Source: Halorussus salinisoli (GTDB lineage Archaea; Halobacteriota; Halobacteria; Halobacteriales; Haladaptataceae). From it: a DNA stretch of 64,000 bases. Made by a program: the position numbers and the translations under genes. Below the pieces are notes generated by a model, which made no database searches, had not been told where the DNA came from, and saw nothing but the letters and a program-made list of their open reading frames with translations. Below, piece after piece: positions 52,349 to 61,397 of the stretch (positions are counted from its first letter, which is position 1; every line of letters begins with the position of its first letter). The stretch covers positions 1 to 64,000 of the forward strand of contig SZNP01000008.1 in NCBI GenBank assembly GCA_005239435.1. Direction: 5' to 3'.

Positions 52349-52831
52349 ATGTCATTCGAAGGCTCCGAGGCACCCGGTTTCACCCTCGAAAGCACGTCCG
52401 GTGCGGAGGTATCGCTCGAAGACACTCTCGACTCCGGGCCGACCATCGTCCTCATCAACCGCGGCCACTGGTGTAGTTTCTGCGCCGAGCAACTAGCGAC
52501 GTTCAGCCGGGTCTTCGAGGACCTGCGATTCAACGACGGCGTGGACGTTCTCCCCGTCGTGACGAGTCCCACCCCGAAACTCGTGGAGATGCGCGACCGA
52601 TTCGACTACGACTTCCAGTTGCTGGCCGACCCCGACGGCGAGGTCGCCGACCAATACAGCGGGACGGAAGAGACCAGTCACGGCCTGACCGGCATCGCTG
52701 GCACCTACGTCGTGGACACCGACGGCGTCGTCCGCTACGAACAGGTCGCCGACGACCTCACGGACCGGACCTACGGAAACTGGGTCCGGTACTTCATCCG
52801 CAACGACTTCGAGGACCCCTTCAGCGGGTGA
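52349..52831 (+). CDS. Redoxin/AhpC-type thiol peroxidase-like protein (160 aa)
   Basis: Thioredoxin fold: MSFEGSEAPGFTLESTSGAE, then INRGHWCSFCAEQLATF with Cys42 and Cys45, and LLADPDGEVADQYSGTEETS, a C-terminal FIRNDFEDPFSG. The CxxC arrangement after GHW is like haloarchaeal peroxiredoxin-like redoxins. Probably reduces peroxides or acts as a thiol donor in the cytoplasm. ATG at 52349. Confidence 0.82.
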   Translation: MSFEGSEAPGFTLESTSGAEVSLEDTLDSGPTIVLINRGHWCSFCAEQLATFSRVFEDLRFNDGVDVLPVVTSPTPKLVEMRDRFDYDFQLLADPDGEVADQYSGTEETSHGLTGIAGTYVVDTDGVVRYEQVADDLTDRTYGNWVRYFIRNDFEDPFSG

Positions 52832-52963
52832 CGCTCGAACGCGTCCGAATCGCTTCGTCGACGTCCGCCCCGGTCGCTGTCTCCGCTTCTCGCTCATCTC
52901 GTCGCTGGTCTCGGAGATAAAATGAGATACTAGAGAACGCACCTCCGACGGCGTAGCGACGAA

Positions 52964-54382
52964 CTAGTCGTCGCCGCGGGCGTCCTCGAACATCGCGATC
53001 GCCTCCTCGCGGCGCTCGCCGTGGTCCACGATCGGCGCGGGGTAGTCGGGCGCGACCTGCTCGCGCTCGTCCGGGTCGAGTTCGTGCCACCCGTGTACGT
53101 CCTCGGGGGACGCGTCGGCGAGTTCGGGCACGTACTTCTCGACGAACTCCGCGTTCGGGTCGTATCGCTCGCCTTGAGTCGTCGGGTTGAAGATGCGAAA
53201 GTACGGTTGGGCGTCGGTCCCGGTCGAGGCGGCCCACTGCCAGCCACCGGTGTCGTTGGCGGTGTCGTGGTCCGCGAGTTTTTCGCGGAACCAGTCGTAC
53301 CCTTCGCGCCAGTCCAACAGGAGGTCCTTGGTGAGAAAGGAGGCGACGACCATCCGGAGGCGGTTGTGCATCCACGCCTCCTCGCGGAGTTGTCGCATCG
53401 CGGCGTCCACGATGGGGTAGCCGGTCCGGCCGTCCTTCCACGCTTGCAGGGACGCCTCGTCGTCGCGCCAGTTGATGTCCTCGTCGTACTCCTTGTAGTT
53501 GCGCGACACCACGTCGGGCCGGGCAGAGAGGACGTGGGCGTAGAACTCCCGCCACGCGAGTTGACTCTGGAACTCCCGGACGGACGCGGCCTCGCTGCCG
53601 TCCTCGTCGGGGTCCCCGCCGGCGCGCGCCATTGCTTCCGCGGTCGCCTGCCAGACCTCGCGGACGCCGACGGTTCCCCACTTGAGGTGGACCGAGAGCC
53701 GCGAGGTGGCGTCCTTCGCGGGGTAGTCGCGGTCCTCGGCGTACCGGAAGATGGGGTCCTCGCAGAAGTCTCGGAGTCGGTCGCGGGCGTCCTCGGTTCC
53801 GGCCGGAGGGACCTCGGCCTCGGGAGCGTCGAAGCCGAGGTCGGCGAGCGTCGGGGAGTCGCCCGCGTCGTCGGGGTCGGCCACCTGCCCCGCTTTTGGC
53901 GCCTCGAAGGGCGCGTCCTTCTCGCGGTCGCGCCACTTCTTCCAGAAGTACGTGAACACCGAGTAGTGTTCGCCCTCGTTCGTCCGAATCGACCCGGGTT
54001 CGTGGAGGAGTTCGTCGTGGTATGCCGCCCGCGAGACTCCGGCATCGTCGAGCGCGAGTCGGACCTCGCTATCTCGCTCGGCCGCGAGGCCGGAGTAGTC
54101 GCGGTTCCAGTAGATAGCGTCTGCGACGTACTCGTCGGCGATTCGGGGCAACTCCTCGCGCGGGTCGCCGCGGACCACCAGCAGGTCGCCGCCCAGTTCG
54201 CGGTAGTCTGCGCGCAGCGATTCGAGCGCGTCGAGCGCGACGGCCACGCGAGGCGGACTCGCGTGGTCGAGGACCGCGGGGTCGAAGACGAAGACCGGGA
54301 GGACTTCGCTATCCGCGGCGGCCTCGGCGAGCGCCCGGTTGTCCGCGGCCCGGAGGTCCCGGCGGTGCCAGTGAACGTTCAT
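52964..54382 (-). CDS. phr: Deoxyribodipyrimidine photolyase / cryptochrome family (472 aa)
   Basis: Repairs UV pyrimidine dimers using light. N-terminal Rossmann-like part begins MNVHWHRRDLRAADNRALAE. The FAD-binding half includes SVHLKWGTVGVREVW, SQLAWREFYAHVL, GYPIVDAAMRQLREEAWMHN (FAD and substrate residues) and RMVVASFLTKDLLLDWREG, then GGWQWAASTGTDAQPYFRIF. Length (472) is right for a class I CPD photolyase. UV repair by this enzyme is expected in a sun-exposed halophile. Confidence 0.92.
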   Translation of the reverse strand: MNVHWHRRDLRAADNRALAEAAADSEVLPVFVFDPAVLDHASPPRVAVALDALESLRADYRELGGDLLVVRGDPREELPRIADEYVADAIYWNRDYSGLAAERDSEVRLALDDAGVSRAAYHDELLHEPGSIRTNEGEHYSVFTYFWKKWRDREKDAPFEAPKAGQVADPDDAGDSPTLADLGFDAPEAEVPPAGTEDARDRLRDFCEDPIFRYAEDRDYPAKDATSRLSVHLKWGTVGVREVWQATAEAMARAGGDPDEDGSEAASVREFQSQLAWREFYAHVLSARPDVVSRNYKEYDEDINWRDDEASLQAWKDGRTGYPIVDAAMRQLREEAWMHNRLRMVVASFLTKDLLLDWREGYDWFREKLADHDTANDTGGWQWAASTGTDAQPYFRIFNPTTQGERYDPNAEFVEKYVPELADASPEDVHGWHELDPDEREQVAPDYPAPIVDHGERREEAIAMFEDARGDD

Positions 54383-54445
54383 ACCGGGAATTCGGAGCGG
54401 GAGTCCGTCAAACGACCGGCCTACTCGCGGAACGTTCGGTCGGGG

Positions 54446-55642
54446 TCAACGCCGTTCGACCAACACCGACTCGTCCAGTCCCTCCACCGAGTCCTGCCCC
54501 GAGAGCGCCAGCGTCAGGTCCAAGTCCGCGAGGAAGTTCCCGACGACCTCCCGAACCCCGTCCTCGCCGTCGATGGCGAGACCGTAGACGTAGGGTCGCC
54601 CAAGCAGGATTGCGTCGGCACCGAGCGCGATGGCCTTGATGGCGTCTGCACCCCGGCGGATTCCGCTGTCGAAGAGGACCGCGAACTCGTCGTCTTCGGT
54701 TTCCGCGTCGACCGCGTCTACGACGCCCGGAAGCGCCTCGATGGCCGAGATTGCGCCGTCAACCTGTCGGCCACCGTGGTTCGAGACGACCACGCCGTCC
54801 ACGCCGCGGCGCACGGCCTCGCGGGCGTCGTCGGGGTGGAGGATCCCCTTCAGCACGACCGGGAGGTCGGTCTGTTCGTCCACGTTCTCGACGGTCCTCC
54901 AGTCCATCGAGAGGTCGCCGAACTGCTCGACGAACTGCCAGAGGGCACCTCGCTCGTCCTCCTCCGGCGGGTCGTCCAGCGAGTCGCGGAACGCGGGGTC
55001 CGAGCGGTAGTTCGCCACGCCCTCGCCGTCGAGGAACGGCAGGTAGGCGTTCGCCACGTCGCGCTCTCGCCACCCCATCGTCGGCGTGTCGAGCGTGATT
55101 ACGATGGCGTCGTAGCCCGCGTCTTCGGCGCGACTCACGAAACTCGCGGTCACGTCGGGGTCCGCGCTCGGGTAGAGCTGGAACCACCCGGTCGCGTCGC
55201 CCAACTCCTCGGCCACATCCTCCATCGTGGCCGAGGCCGCGGAACTGGAGACGAAGGGCACGCCGAGGTCGCTGGCGGCCCGCGCGCTGGCGAGTTCGCC
55301 GCCCTCGTGGATGATGGACTGGACGCCGACGGGCGCGAGGGCGACCGGGACGGGGAGTCGCTGGTCGAGCAGTTCGACCGAGAGGTCGCGCTCGGCCACG
55401 TCCCGGAGCATCCGGGGCACGATGCGCCACTGCCGGAAGGCCTCGCGGTTCCGGTCGGCGGTGTCCTCGCCGCCCGCGCTCCCGACGACGTAGGCGTAGG
55501 CCTCCTCCGAGAGGGCGGCCATGGCCTCCTCGCGGAGTTCGTCCGGATTGGTGGGGAGGTCGGGTCGCTGGTCGGCGAGCATCCCGCTGGCGTACACCTC
55601 GCGCTGGCGATTCGGGCCGTAGGCCTCTGACGGGTCGTTCAT
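54446..55642 (-). CDS. FMN-dependent alpha-hydroxyacid oxidising protein (398 aa)
   Basis: TIM-barrel FMN enzyme of the lactate-monooxygenase/glycolate-oxidase family: VPVALAPVGVQSIIHEGG, GWFQLYPSADPDV, AIVITLDTPTMGWRERDV, DLPVVLKGILHPDDAREAV, DGVVVSNHGGRQVDGAI (catalytic His-Gly-Gly-Arg) and RRGADAIKAIALGADAILLG. Oxidises L-lactate or a similar 2-hydroxyacid; product partition (oxidase or monooxygenase) cannot be told. ATG 55642 has a TATA box 29 nt upstream. Confidence 0.9.
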   Translation of the reverse strand: MNDPSEAYGPNRQREVYASGMLADQRPDLPTNPDELREEAMAALSEEAYAYVVGSAGGEDTADRNREAFRQWRIVPRMLRDVAERDLSVELLDQRLPVPVALAPVGVQSIIHEGGELASARAASDLGVPFVSSSAASATMEDVAEELGDATGWFQLYPSADPDVTASFVSRAEDAGYDAIVITLDTPTMGWRERDVANAYLPFLDGEGVANYRSDPAFRDSLDDPPEEDERGALWQFVEQFGDLSMDWRTVENVDEQTDLPVVLKGILHPDDAREAVRRGVDGVVVSNHGGRQVDGAISAIEALPGVVDAVDAETEDDEFAVLFDSGIRRGADAIKAIALGADAILLGRPYVYGLAIDGEDGVREVVGNFLADLDLTLALSGQDSVEGLDESVLVERR

Positions 55643-55663
55643 GGTGGGTCGGTCGTAGTGCGG

Positions 55664-55676
55664 GATGTTATAGCTT
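55664..55676 (-). promoter_or_regulatory. TATA box for the hydroxyacid oxidase gene
   Basis: Minus strand AGCTATAACATC centred near 55671, 29 nt before ATG 55642. Confidence 0.5.
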
Positions 55677-56120
55677 GTCGAGGACGGCTAGGTTTCGTGG
55701 GTCTCGGTTCGTCGGATGGGAACTGAAGCGTCGAGAGGCCGGGGAAGGGCGACCGAAAGGCGACGGGGTAGTTACTCATCGAACCGGGGAGTCACTGCAC
55801 AGCACCGCGACCGCAGGCAGGCGAACGACGGGAGAAGCTAGCTACCCCTTGAGCCACTCATACCGCACCCGCACGGCCCCGCACTGCACGGCCCCGCACC
55901 GCATCTGCACAGCACCGCCCTGCATCGCACCGCAACCGCGACGGCCTCACGACTCTCCAACCGACTGCGTTGCTCGGCCACGGGCCTGCGCTACTCGTCC
56001 CTCGCGCGGTTGGCGCGGCGCAGTCGCGCCGCGCTAGCGCGCGCCGGAGTAGAGAGGACGAGACACATAAATACACGTCTAGTATCTATTCTAGATACTG
56101 AGGGAAATGCAAAATTGTGT
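55677..56120. other. Intergenic with GCAC-rich simple repeats and a hairpin
   Basis: About 440 nt without a gene. 55863-55944 is a low-complexity stretch of irregular GCACGG/GCACC units. 56012-56034 holds a GC-rich inverted repeat (GCGCGGCG ... CGCCGCGC). The right end carries the terminator-like hairpin listed separately. Confidence 0.6.
56081..56099 (-). terminator. Perfect 8-bp inverted repeat downstream of the molybdate transporter
   Basis: AGTATCTA-TTC-TAGATACT: an 8-bp stem with a 3-nt loop, 22 nt past the stop codon of the minus-strand transporter. No strong T-run follows on the minus strand, so it may be a transcript-end or processing hairpin or a regulator site. Confidence 0.35.
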
Positions 56121-57260
56121 CTAAGCCGCTTCTTGCATCCGCTTCAGCGCGACCGACGCGGCGATTCCGGCGACGAACGCCAGTCCCACGTTCGTCGCCA
56201 GGCCGAGGACTCCGACGCCGACGGTCAGGCCGAGCGAATCGGTGTCAAGGCTGGCCCTACCCAACTCGACGGCGACCAGCGCGAGGACCACCCCGAGCGC
56301 GGCCATCGGAAACGCCGCGACCAGCTCGGCCGCTCCGAGCGCCGCCCCGGCGTAGAGGACCCCGAGGACCAGATTCGCGCCCGCCGTCCGCGCGCCGAAG
56401 GCGTGCTTGCCCGCGACCCCGCCGCTCCCGTGGCACATCGGAAGCGCGCCGAGCGGAACCGCCAGCAGGTTCATCGCACCCATACTCGTCGCCAGTTCGT
56501 CGGGCGACACGTCGACGTCGTAGAGGTCGTCCAGCAGGAGCGAGGTCGCTACCGCGGCGTTGCCGACGGTCATGGCCAGTTGCGCGCTCGTCGCAGCGAG
56601 CGCGTCCGGCGTCGGTGCGAATGCCGCCTCGATGCCGCCGTCGAGCGCTGCCCCGACTCCACCATCGACGGCGACTGCGGTCCCGAACTCCGGCACCGCG
56701 AGACTCGGCGCACCCGTCTTCGTCGCTGCGAGTCCGACGCCCGCGGCGAGGACCACCAGCGCGGCCGCGCGCCGGTACCCGAGCGCGACGACCGTACCGC
56801 CGACGAGCGCGGCAGCGAGGGCCGTCTTCGGCGCACCCGCGCCGAGTTCGAGCCCGGTCCGGGCGAGGACGAGCGCAACGGCCAACTGGACCCCGCGAAT
56901 CACGGCGGCGTCGATGCGGTCGGCGAGCGCGCCGAGCGCGCCCACGGTCCCGAGCGCGAGCAGGACCGCGCCCGCGAGCGTCCCGGCCGCCGCGAGTTCG
57001 GGCACCGTCAGCGACCCCGCGATGACCAGCGCCGCGAGCGCCTTCATCGGTTCGACCGAGACCGGCGCGCCGTACCGGAGGCCCCAGACCACCTGAAACG
57101 CGCCGAACCAGAGCAGGAGGACGGGGAGTCGGAGGTCGGTCAGCGCCGAGACCGCGACCACGACCGGGAGGACCGTCACCGAGTCGCCGACCGCGCCGGT
57201 CAGTTCGCTGGCGGAGAACTCGACTCGTCGCGTCGCCACGTCACCGACCGGGAACTCCAT
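56121..57260 (-). CDS. MOT1-type molybdate/sulfate transporter (379 aa)
   Basis: About ten transmembrane helices (VLPVVVAVSALTDLRLPVLL, FGAFQVVWGLRYGAPVSV, MKALAALVIAGSLTVPELA). The diagnostic block is PMCHGSGGVAGKHAFGARTA near residue 285, the MOT1 family signature. Moves molybdate (or sulfate) across the membrane. Start MEFPVGDVATRRVEF at ATG 57260. Molybdate for the many haloarchaeal molybdoenzymes is the likely role. Confidence 0.87.
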   Translation of the reverse strand: MEFPVGDVATRRVEFSASELTGAVGDSVTVLPVVVAVSALTDLRLPVLLLWFGAFQVVWGLRYGAPVSVEPMKALAALVIAGSLTVPELAAAGTLAGAVLLALGTVGALGALADRIDAAVIRGVQLAVALVLARTGLELGAGAPKTALAAALVGGTVVALGYRRAAALVVLAAGVGLAATKTGAPSLAVPEFGTAVAVDGGVGAALDGGIEAAFAPTPDALAATSAQLAMTVGNAAVATSLLLDDLYDVDVSPDELATSMGAMNLLAVPLGALPMCHGSGGVAGKHAFGARTAGANLVLGVLYAGAALGAAELVAAFPMAALGVVLALVAVELGRASLDTDSLGLTVGVGVLGLATNVGLAFVAGIAASVALKRMQEAA

Positions 57261-57485
57261 ACGTAGACGACCACGGACGTAATCGACTTAGGTTTATTGA
57301 GAAACCGAAACCCGGCACGATTGAGGGATTTGTAACCGTATCTGGTTACTCGACGACCTATCGAGCGTTCGGTAGCGATTGACAAACGTTCTCGAGGAGT
57401 GATAGCAGTTCTGCGTACCCTTATCAGGAATCGGACTGTACGCGATACCGATGACAGAGACTGTCACGCAACGGGAGGCGATGCG

Positions 57486-58268
57486 ATGACCGACCAGACC
57501 GACCGCTTCTCGGTCGCCGGGCGGACCGCCGTCGTCACGGGCGCGAGTTCCGGCATCGGACGGGCAATCGCTGAGGAGTTCGCGGCCGACGGCGCGGACG
57601 TGGTCGTCTGCTCGCGCGAGCAGGAGAACGTGGACCCGGTAGCCGAGGGCATCGAGGAGAGCGACCGGGAGGGGAGCGCGCTCGCCGTGGAGTGCGACGT
57701 GACCGACCGCGACGCGGTCGAGGCGCTGGTCGAGGCGACCGTCGAGGAGTTCGGCGGCCTCGACGTGTTAGTCAACAACGCCGGAGCGAGTTTCATGGCC
57801 AACTTCGAGGACATCAGCCCCAACGGGTGGCAGATGATTCTCGACATCAACCTCGGGGGCACCTACAACTGCACACAGGCCGCCGAGGAATACCTGAAGG
57901 ACGGCGGCGGGAGCGTCGTCAACGTCGCCAGCGTGGCGGGCCAGCAGGGTGCGCCCTACATGAGTCACTACGGCGCGGCCAAGGCCGCGGTGGTCAACCT
58001 CACCTCGACGCTCGCCTTCGAGTGGGCGAGCGACGGCGTCCGGGTCAACTGCATCGCGCCGGGGTTCGTCGCCACGCCCGGTCTCGCCAGTCAGATGGGC
58101 ATCTCGGCCGACGACGTGGACCGCGAGTCGGTCGAGCGCCGGGTCGGGGTCAGCGAGGAGATCGCCGACGTTGCCCGGTTCCTCGCCAGCGACGCCGCCT
58201 CGTTCGTCGTGGGCGAGACGGTTACTGCGGCGGGCGTGCCCGACGTGATGGAGTCGCCCGACGTGTGA
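57486..58268 (+). CDS. Short-chain dehydrogenase/reductase (260 aa)
   Basis: TGASSGIGRAIAEEFAADGA (NAD(P) loop) near residue 18, GLDVLVNNAGASFMANF, NVASVAGQQGAPYMSHYGAA (catalytic Ser and Tyr) and K next to it, then RVNCIAPGFVATPGLAS. C-terminal GETVTAAGVPDVMESP. ATG at 57486 (MTDQTDRFSVAGRTAV) chosen over upstream in-frame ATGs that add non-family residues. Substrate unknown. Followed by an F420-type reductase gene on the same strand. Confidence 0.88.
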   Translation: MTDQTDRFSVAGRTAVVTGASSGIGRAIAEEFAADGADVVVCSREQENVDPVAEGIEESDREGSALAVECDVTDRDAVEALVEATVEEFGGLDVLVNNAGASFMANFEDISPNGWQMILDINLGGTYNCTQAAEEYLKDGGGSVVNVASVAGQQGAPYMSHYGAAKAAVVNLTSTLAFEWASDGVRVNCIAPGFVATPGLASQMGISADDVDRESVERRVGVSEEIADVARFLASDAASFVVGETVTAAGVPDVMESPDV

Positions 58269-58358
58269 CGCGCGGGCAAACCTAACGCTCGATAAACCTC
58301 GTTCCCGGTTCCGACAGTTGGCATGGGAACTATGTTGGGCGGTTCCGTCGTCTCGTCC

Positions 58359-59363
58359 ATGACCGACCGAACCGTCCATCTGCCGGTCGCGGCCCGACCG
58401 TCCATCGCCGACATCGTCTCGCTCGCCCAACTGGCCGAGAATCGAGGCTACCGCCGGGCGTGGCTCCCCGAGACGTGGGGTCGGGACGCCGCGACAGTCC
58501 TCTCGGCCATCGCCGAGCGCACCGACGAAATCGGCATCGGTCCGTCCATCCTCAACGTCTACTCGCGGTCCCCGGCGCTCGTGGGCCAGACCGCCGCCAC
58601 CCTGCAGGAACTCTCGGAGGGCCGGATGCGCCTCGGCATCGGTCCCTCCGGTCCCGCGGTCGTCGAGGGCTGGCACGGCCAGAGCTTCGAGCAACCGCTC
58701 CGGCGGACCCGCGAGTACGTCGATATCGTCCGGCAGGTCCTCTCGGGCGAGACCGTCAACTACGCGGGCGACGTGTTCACCGTGGGCGGGTTCCGCCTCC
58801 GGTGCGACCCGCCCGAGACCCCCGTACCGATAGACGCCGCGGGAATGGGTCCGAAGTCGGTCGAACTCGCCGGGCGCTTCGCCGACGGTTGGCACGCCCT
58901 GATGCTCACGCCCGACGGGGTTCGGGACCGACTCGAAGACCTCCGGCGCGGTGCCGAGTTGGGCGACCGCGACCCCGACGACGTGCAGGTGATGCTCTCG
59001 CTGACCTGCGCGGTCTCGGAGGACGGCGAACGCGCCCGCCAACTCGCCCGCCAGCATCTCGCGTTCTACGTCGGTGCGATGGGCACCTTCTACCGGGACG
59101 CCCTCTCCCGGCAGGGCTACGAGGAGACCGCCGAGGCGGTCGCCACGGCGTGGGGGAGCGGCGACCAAGAGGCCGCGCTCGAGGCCATCGGCGACGACCT
59201 GCTCACCGACCTCGGCGCGGTCGGCACGCCAGACGAGGCCCGCGAGGAACTCCGGAAGTTCGAGGACATCGACGGCGTTGACCGCGTGGCCGTCTCGTTC
59301 CCTCGCGGCGCGGAACAGGACGAACTGGAGGCGACCATCGACGCGCTCGCGCCCGACGCCTGA
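58359..59363 (+). CDS. LLM-class F420-dependent oxidoreductase (334 aa)
   Basis: Luciferase-like TIM barrel: HLPVAARPSIADIVSLAQLA, RRAWLPETWGRDAATVLSAI, EGRMRLGIGPSGPAVVEGWH (F420/flavin loop) and PIDAAGMGPKSVELAGRFAD. Matches haloarchaeal F420-dependent LLM proteins of the TIGR04024 type. A slightly longer form from ATG 58323 is possible. Oxidises or reduces an unknown substrate with coenzyme F420. It follows the SDR gene by 90 nt and may share a pathway. Confidence 0.85.
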   Translation: MTDRTVHLPVAARPSIADIVSLAQLAENRGYRRAWLPETWGRDAATVLSAIAERTDEIGIGPSILNVYSRSPALVGQTAATLQELSEGRMRLGIGPSGPAVVEGWHGQSFEQPLRRTREYVDIVRQVLSGETVNYAGDVFTVGGFRLRCDPPETPVPIDAAGMGPKSVELAGRFADGWHALMLTPDGVRDRLEDLRRGAELGDRDPDDVQVMLSLTCAVSEDGERARQLARQHLAFYVGAMGTFYRDALSRQGYEETAEAVATAWGSGDQEAALEAIGDDLLTDLGAVGTPDEAREELRKFEDIDGVDRVAVSFPRGAEQDELEATIDALAPDA

Positions 59364-59716
59364 TTTTCGCGGGATTTCAGCCGGGCGGCGGCCCGCGAGC
59401 CGCCGTCCGGCGTGCGCTCGGCGGGACAGACGACGGGCGTAAGCTCGGTGCTGCAGACCACGCGAAAGCACTCGACGGACCAACCGCCAGAAAGCGCCCG
59501 GTGAATCGATCGATAGGGTGTGGTGAACGCGACCGGGCGGGGCTTCAGAAGACGAAATCGACTCTCTGGTTCACCCTCGTGGAACCGCCTCCAAACGTCT
59601 TTTCACTCACTTCTAAGAAATGTAGATATTTGCTAAACAAATACAAAGTTAACCAAGGTCGATTAATCCCAGAACCTACCCAAAACCTATTCTTCCGCGA
59701 GTTGCACACAGAATCC
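59364..59716. other. Intergenic, AT-rich at its right half
   Basis: About 350 nt. The right half (59570-59700) is AT-rich (TTTGCTAAACAAATACAAAG) and would be the promoter region of the VOC gene. No frame supported. Confidence 0.45.
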
Positions 59717-60205
59717 ATGCCCGAACCCCCAGAAATGCCCGAAATCCGCGTGGACCACGTCGGCATCGCTGTCCACTCAGTCGCCGACGCCGAACCCCTG
59801 CTGGAACTGCTCGGAGCCGAAAAGATGGTCCACGAGGAAGACCCCACGGGTGCGTTCCGGTGGGCCTACTACCTGCTCGGAGACGCCTCGCGGGTCGAAC
59901 TCGTCGAACCCGTCGGGGACGAAGAGTCCTTCCTGACCGACTTCCTCGCGGCGAACGGGCCGGGGATGCACCACGTCACGCTCGAAGTCGCCGACATGGA
60001 CGCCGCGAGCGCGGCGCTCGAATCCGAGAGAATCCGGGTCGTGGACCGGACCGACTACGACGAGTGGTCCGAGGCGTTCGTCTCGCCGCGGAATCCGACG
60101 GGCGTCCTCTTTCAACTGATGGAGTACCGCGAACCGTTCGCCGAGGGGCGGCCCGACCCCGAACGACTCTACATCGGCGGAAAACGGCTGAGCGCCGACG
60201 AGTAG
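59717..60205 (+). CDS. VOC-superfamily protein (162 aa)
   Basis: Two half-barrel motifs: MPEIRVDHVGIAVHSVADAE then VELVEP, and GPGMHHVTLEVADMDAASAA followed by GVLFQLMEYREPFAEG. The His-Glu pattern is that of metal-binding vicinal oxygen chelate enzymes, close to methylmalonyl-CoA epimerases but too divergent to name one. ATG 59717. Confidence 0.8.
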   Translation: MPEPPEMPEIRVDHVGIAVHSVADAEPLLELLGAEKMVHEEDPTGAFRWAYYLLGDASRVELVEPVGDEESFLTDFLAANGPGMHHVTLEVADMDAASAALESERIRVVDRTDYDEWSEAFVSPRNPTGVLFQLMEYREPFAEGRPDPERLYIGGKRLSADE

Positions 60206-61216
60206 CTACTCGACGTCGCGGTAGTAGACGTTGCCTCGGACCGTTACTGCGCCGCCGCCGGAGGTCTGTAACTCCGCCGTGGGCCTGTCGGGAGTCGGCG
60301 TCGCGGCCCGCCGAATCGCCCGCGATTTGACCGCGACGAACCCGCAGAGGATGACCCCGAACCCGACGACGGTCGTCGCCGACACCACCGCTCCCAGGAC
60401 GAGCCACTCGCTCAGCGCGGCGAACATCGGAACCGCGTAGCTGACTAGCGTCGCCTCGTTCGGGCCGAACCGGTCGAGCAGTCGGAAGTACGCGATGAAG
60501 CCGCCGATACTGGCGATTACCGAGAGGTACGCGAGTGCGGCGAGCGCGGCCGGGGTCACGTCCGCAGCGCCGAACGACTCGCCGGGAAGGACGACCACCA
60601 GCAGGTCGAGCACGACAGCGCCGATGACCATCGTCCACGCCTGCGCGGACACGAGCGAGAGATTCGACTCGTAGCGCCGAGTCAGCACCGACCCCAGCGC
60701 GAAACTCGCCGCTGAGAGGAACAGGAGTCCGACCCCGATGGCGGTTCGACCGCCGGAGGGGTCCGGCCGAGCGACGATTCCGACGCCTACGAGTCCGAGC
60801 AGTACTCCCAACATCTCTCGGGCGTCCGGTCGCTCGTCGGGGAGCAGTGCCAGCGCGAACACCGGCGTCAGAACGGGGTTGAGACTCATCACGACCGACG
60901 CCACGCCGCCGGAGACGTATCGCTGGCCGGCGAACAGAAGCGCGAAGTGAACCCCGACCACGAGCAGGCCGCCGACGCCGACGAGTTTCCACTCCTCGGT
61001 GGTTCGGGGCCGCCAGCGACTGCCCCGTCGAACCGCGGCCACGCCGGTCGCGCCGAGCAACAGCAGTCCCGCAACGTCGTACCGGAGTGCCGCGAGCGTC
61101 ACCGGCGGGACACTTCGGAGTCCGACTTGAATCGCTAAGTAGGCCGTTCCCCAGACTGCCGCGAGGCCGACGAACAAACCGAGGTCGGAGTAGGAGCGAA
61201 GTTTCGAGGTCCACAT
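60206..61216 (-). CDS. DMT/EamA transporter (336 aa)
   Basis: Ten hydrophobic segments in two EamA repeats: SDLGLFVGLAAVWGTAYLAI, TLAALRYDVAGLLLLGATGV, VSGGVASVVMSLNPVLTPVF and GVLLGLVGVGIVARP, then the second repeat from IGVGLLFLSAASFALGSVLT to TTVVGFGVILCGFVAVKSRA. A paralogue of the 41.2-kb transporter. The stop abuts the VOC stop (1 nt apart, convergent). Likely metabolite exporter. Confidence 0.85.
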   Translation of the reverse strand: MWTSKLRSYSDLGLFVGLAAVWGTAYLAIQVGLRSVPPVTLAALRYDVAGLLLLGATGVAAVRRGSRWRPRTTEEWKLVGVGGLLVVGVHFALLFAGQRYVSGGVASVVMSLNPVLTPVFALALLPDERPDAREMLGVLLGLVGVGIVARPDPSGGRTAIGVGLLFLSAASFALGSVLTRRYESNLSLVSAQAWTMVIGAVVLDLLVVVLPGESFGAADVTPAALAALAYLSVIASIGGFIAYFRLLDRFGPNEATLVSYAVPMFAALSEWLVLGAVVSATTVVGFGVILCGFVAVKSRAIRRAATPTPDRPTAELQTSGGGAVTVRGNVYYRDVE

Positions 61217-61397
61217 CTTCTGTTTCGGGAGGAAGACCGTAGTGGTCAGACGGTTAAGAGACTTGCCGGAATCACGATACCAAGTGACGCATTGACGGTG
61301 ACGGCCGAGTGCGGTCCGAACCGCGAGCGGACCGTCGTAGTCGAAGGCCGAGACTGAGTGCCAGCGTGCTTATTGGCGCTCACACCGTAGCGCCTAC

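Noticed and set aside
53021..55630. Very long plus-strand open frame over the photolyase and hydroxyacid oxidase genes
   Set aside because: It is the antisense shadow of two well-supported genes; high GC content removes stop codons from the opposite strand. No motif in it.
55863..55944. GCAC-rich repeat as a possible CRISPR array
   Set aside because: Units are irregular, overlapping and short, with no constant spacer length; no cas gene nearby.
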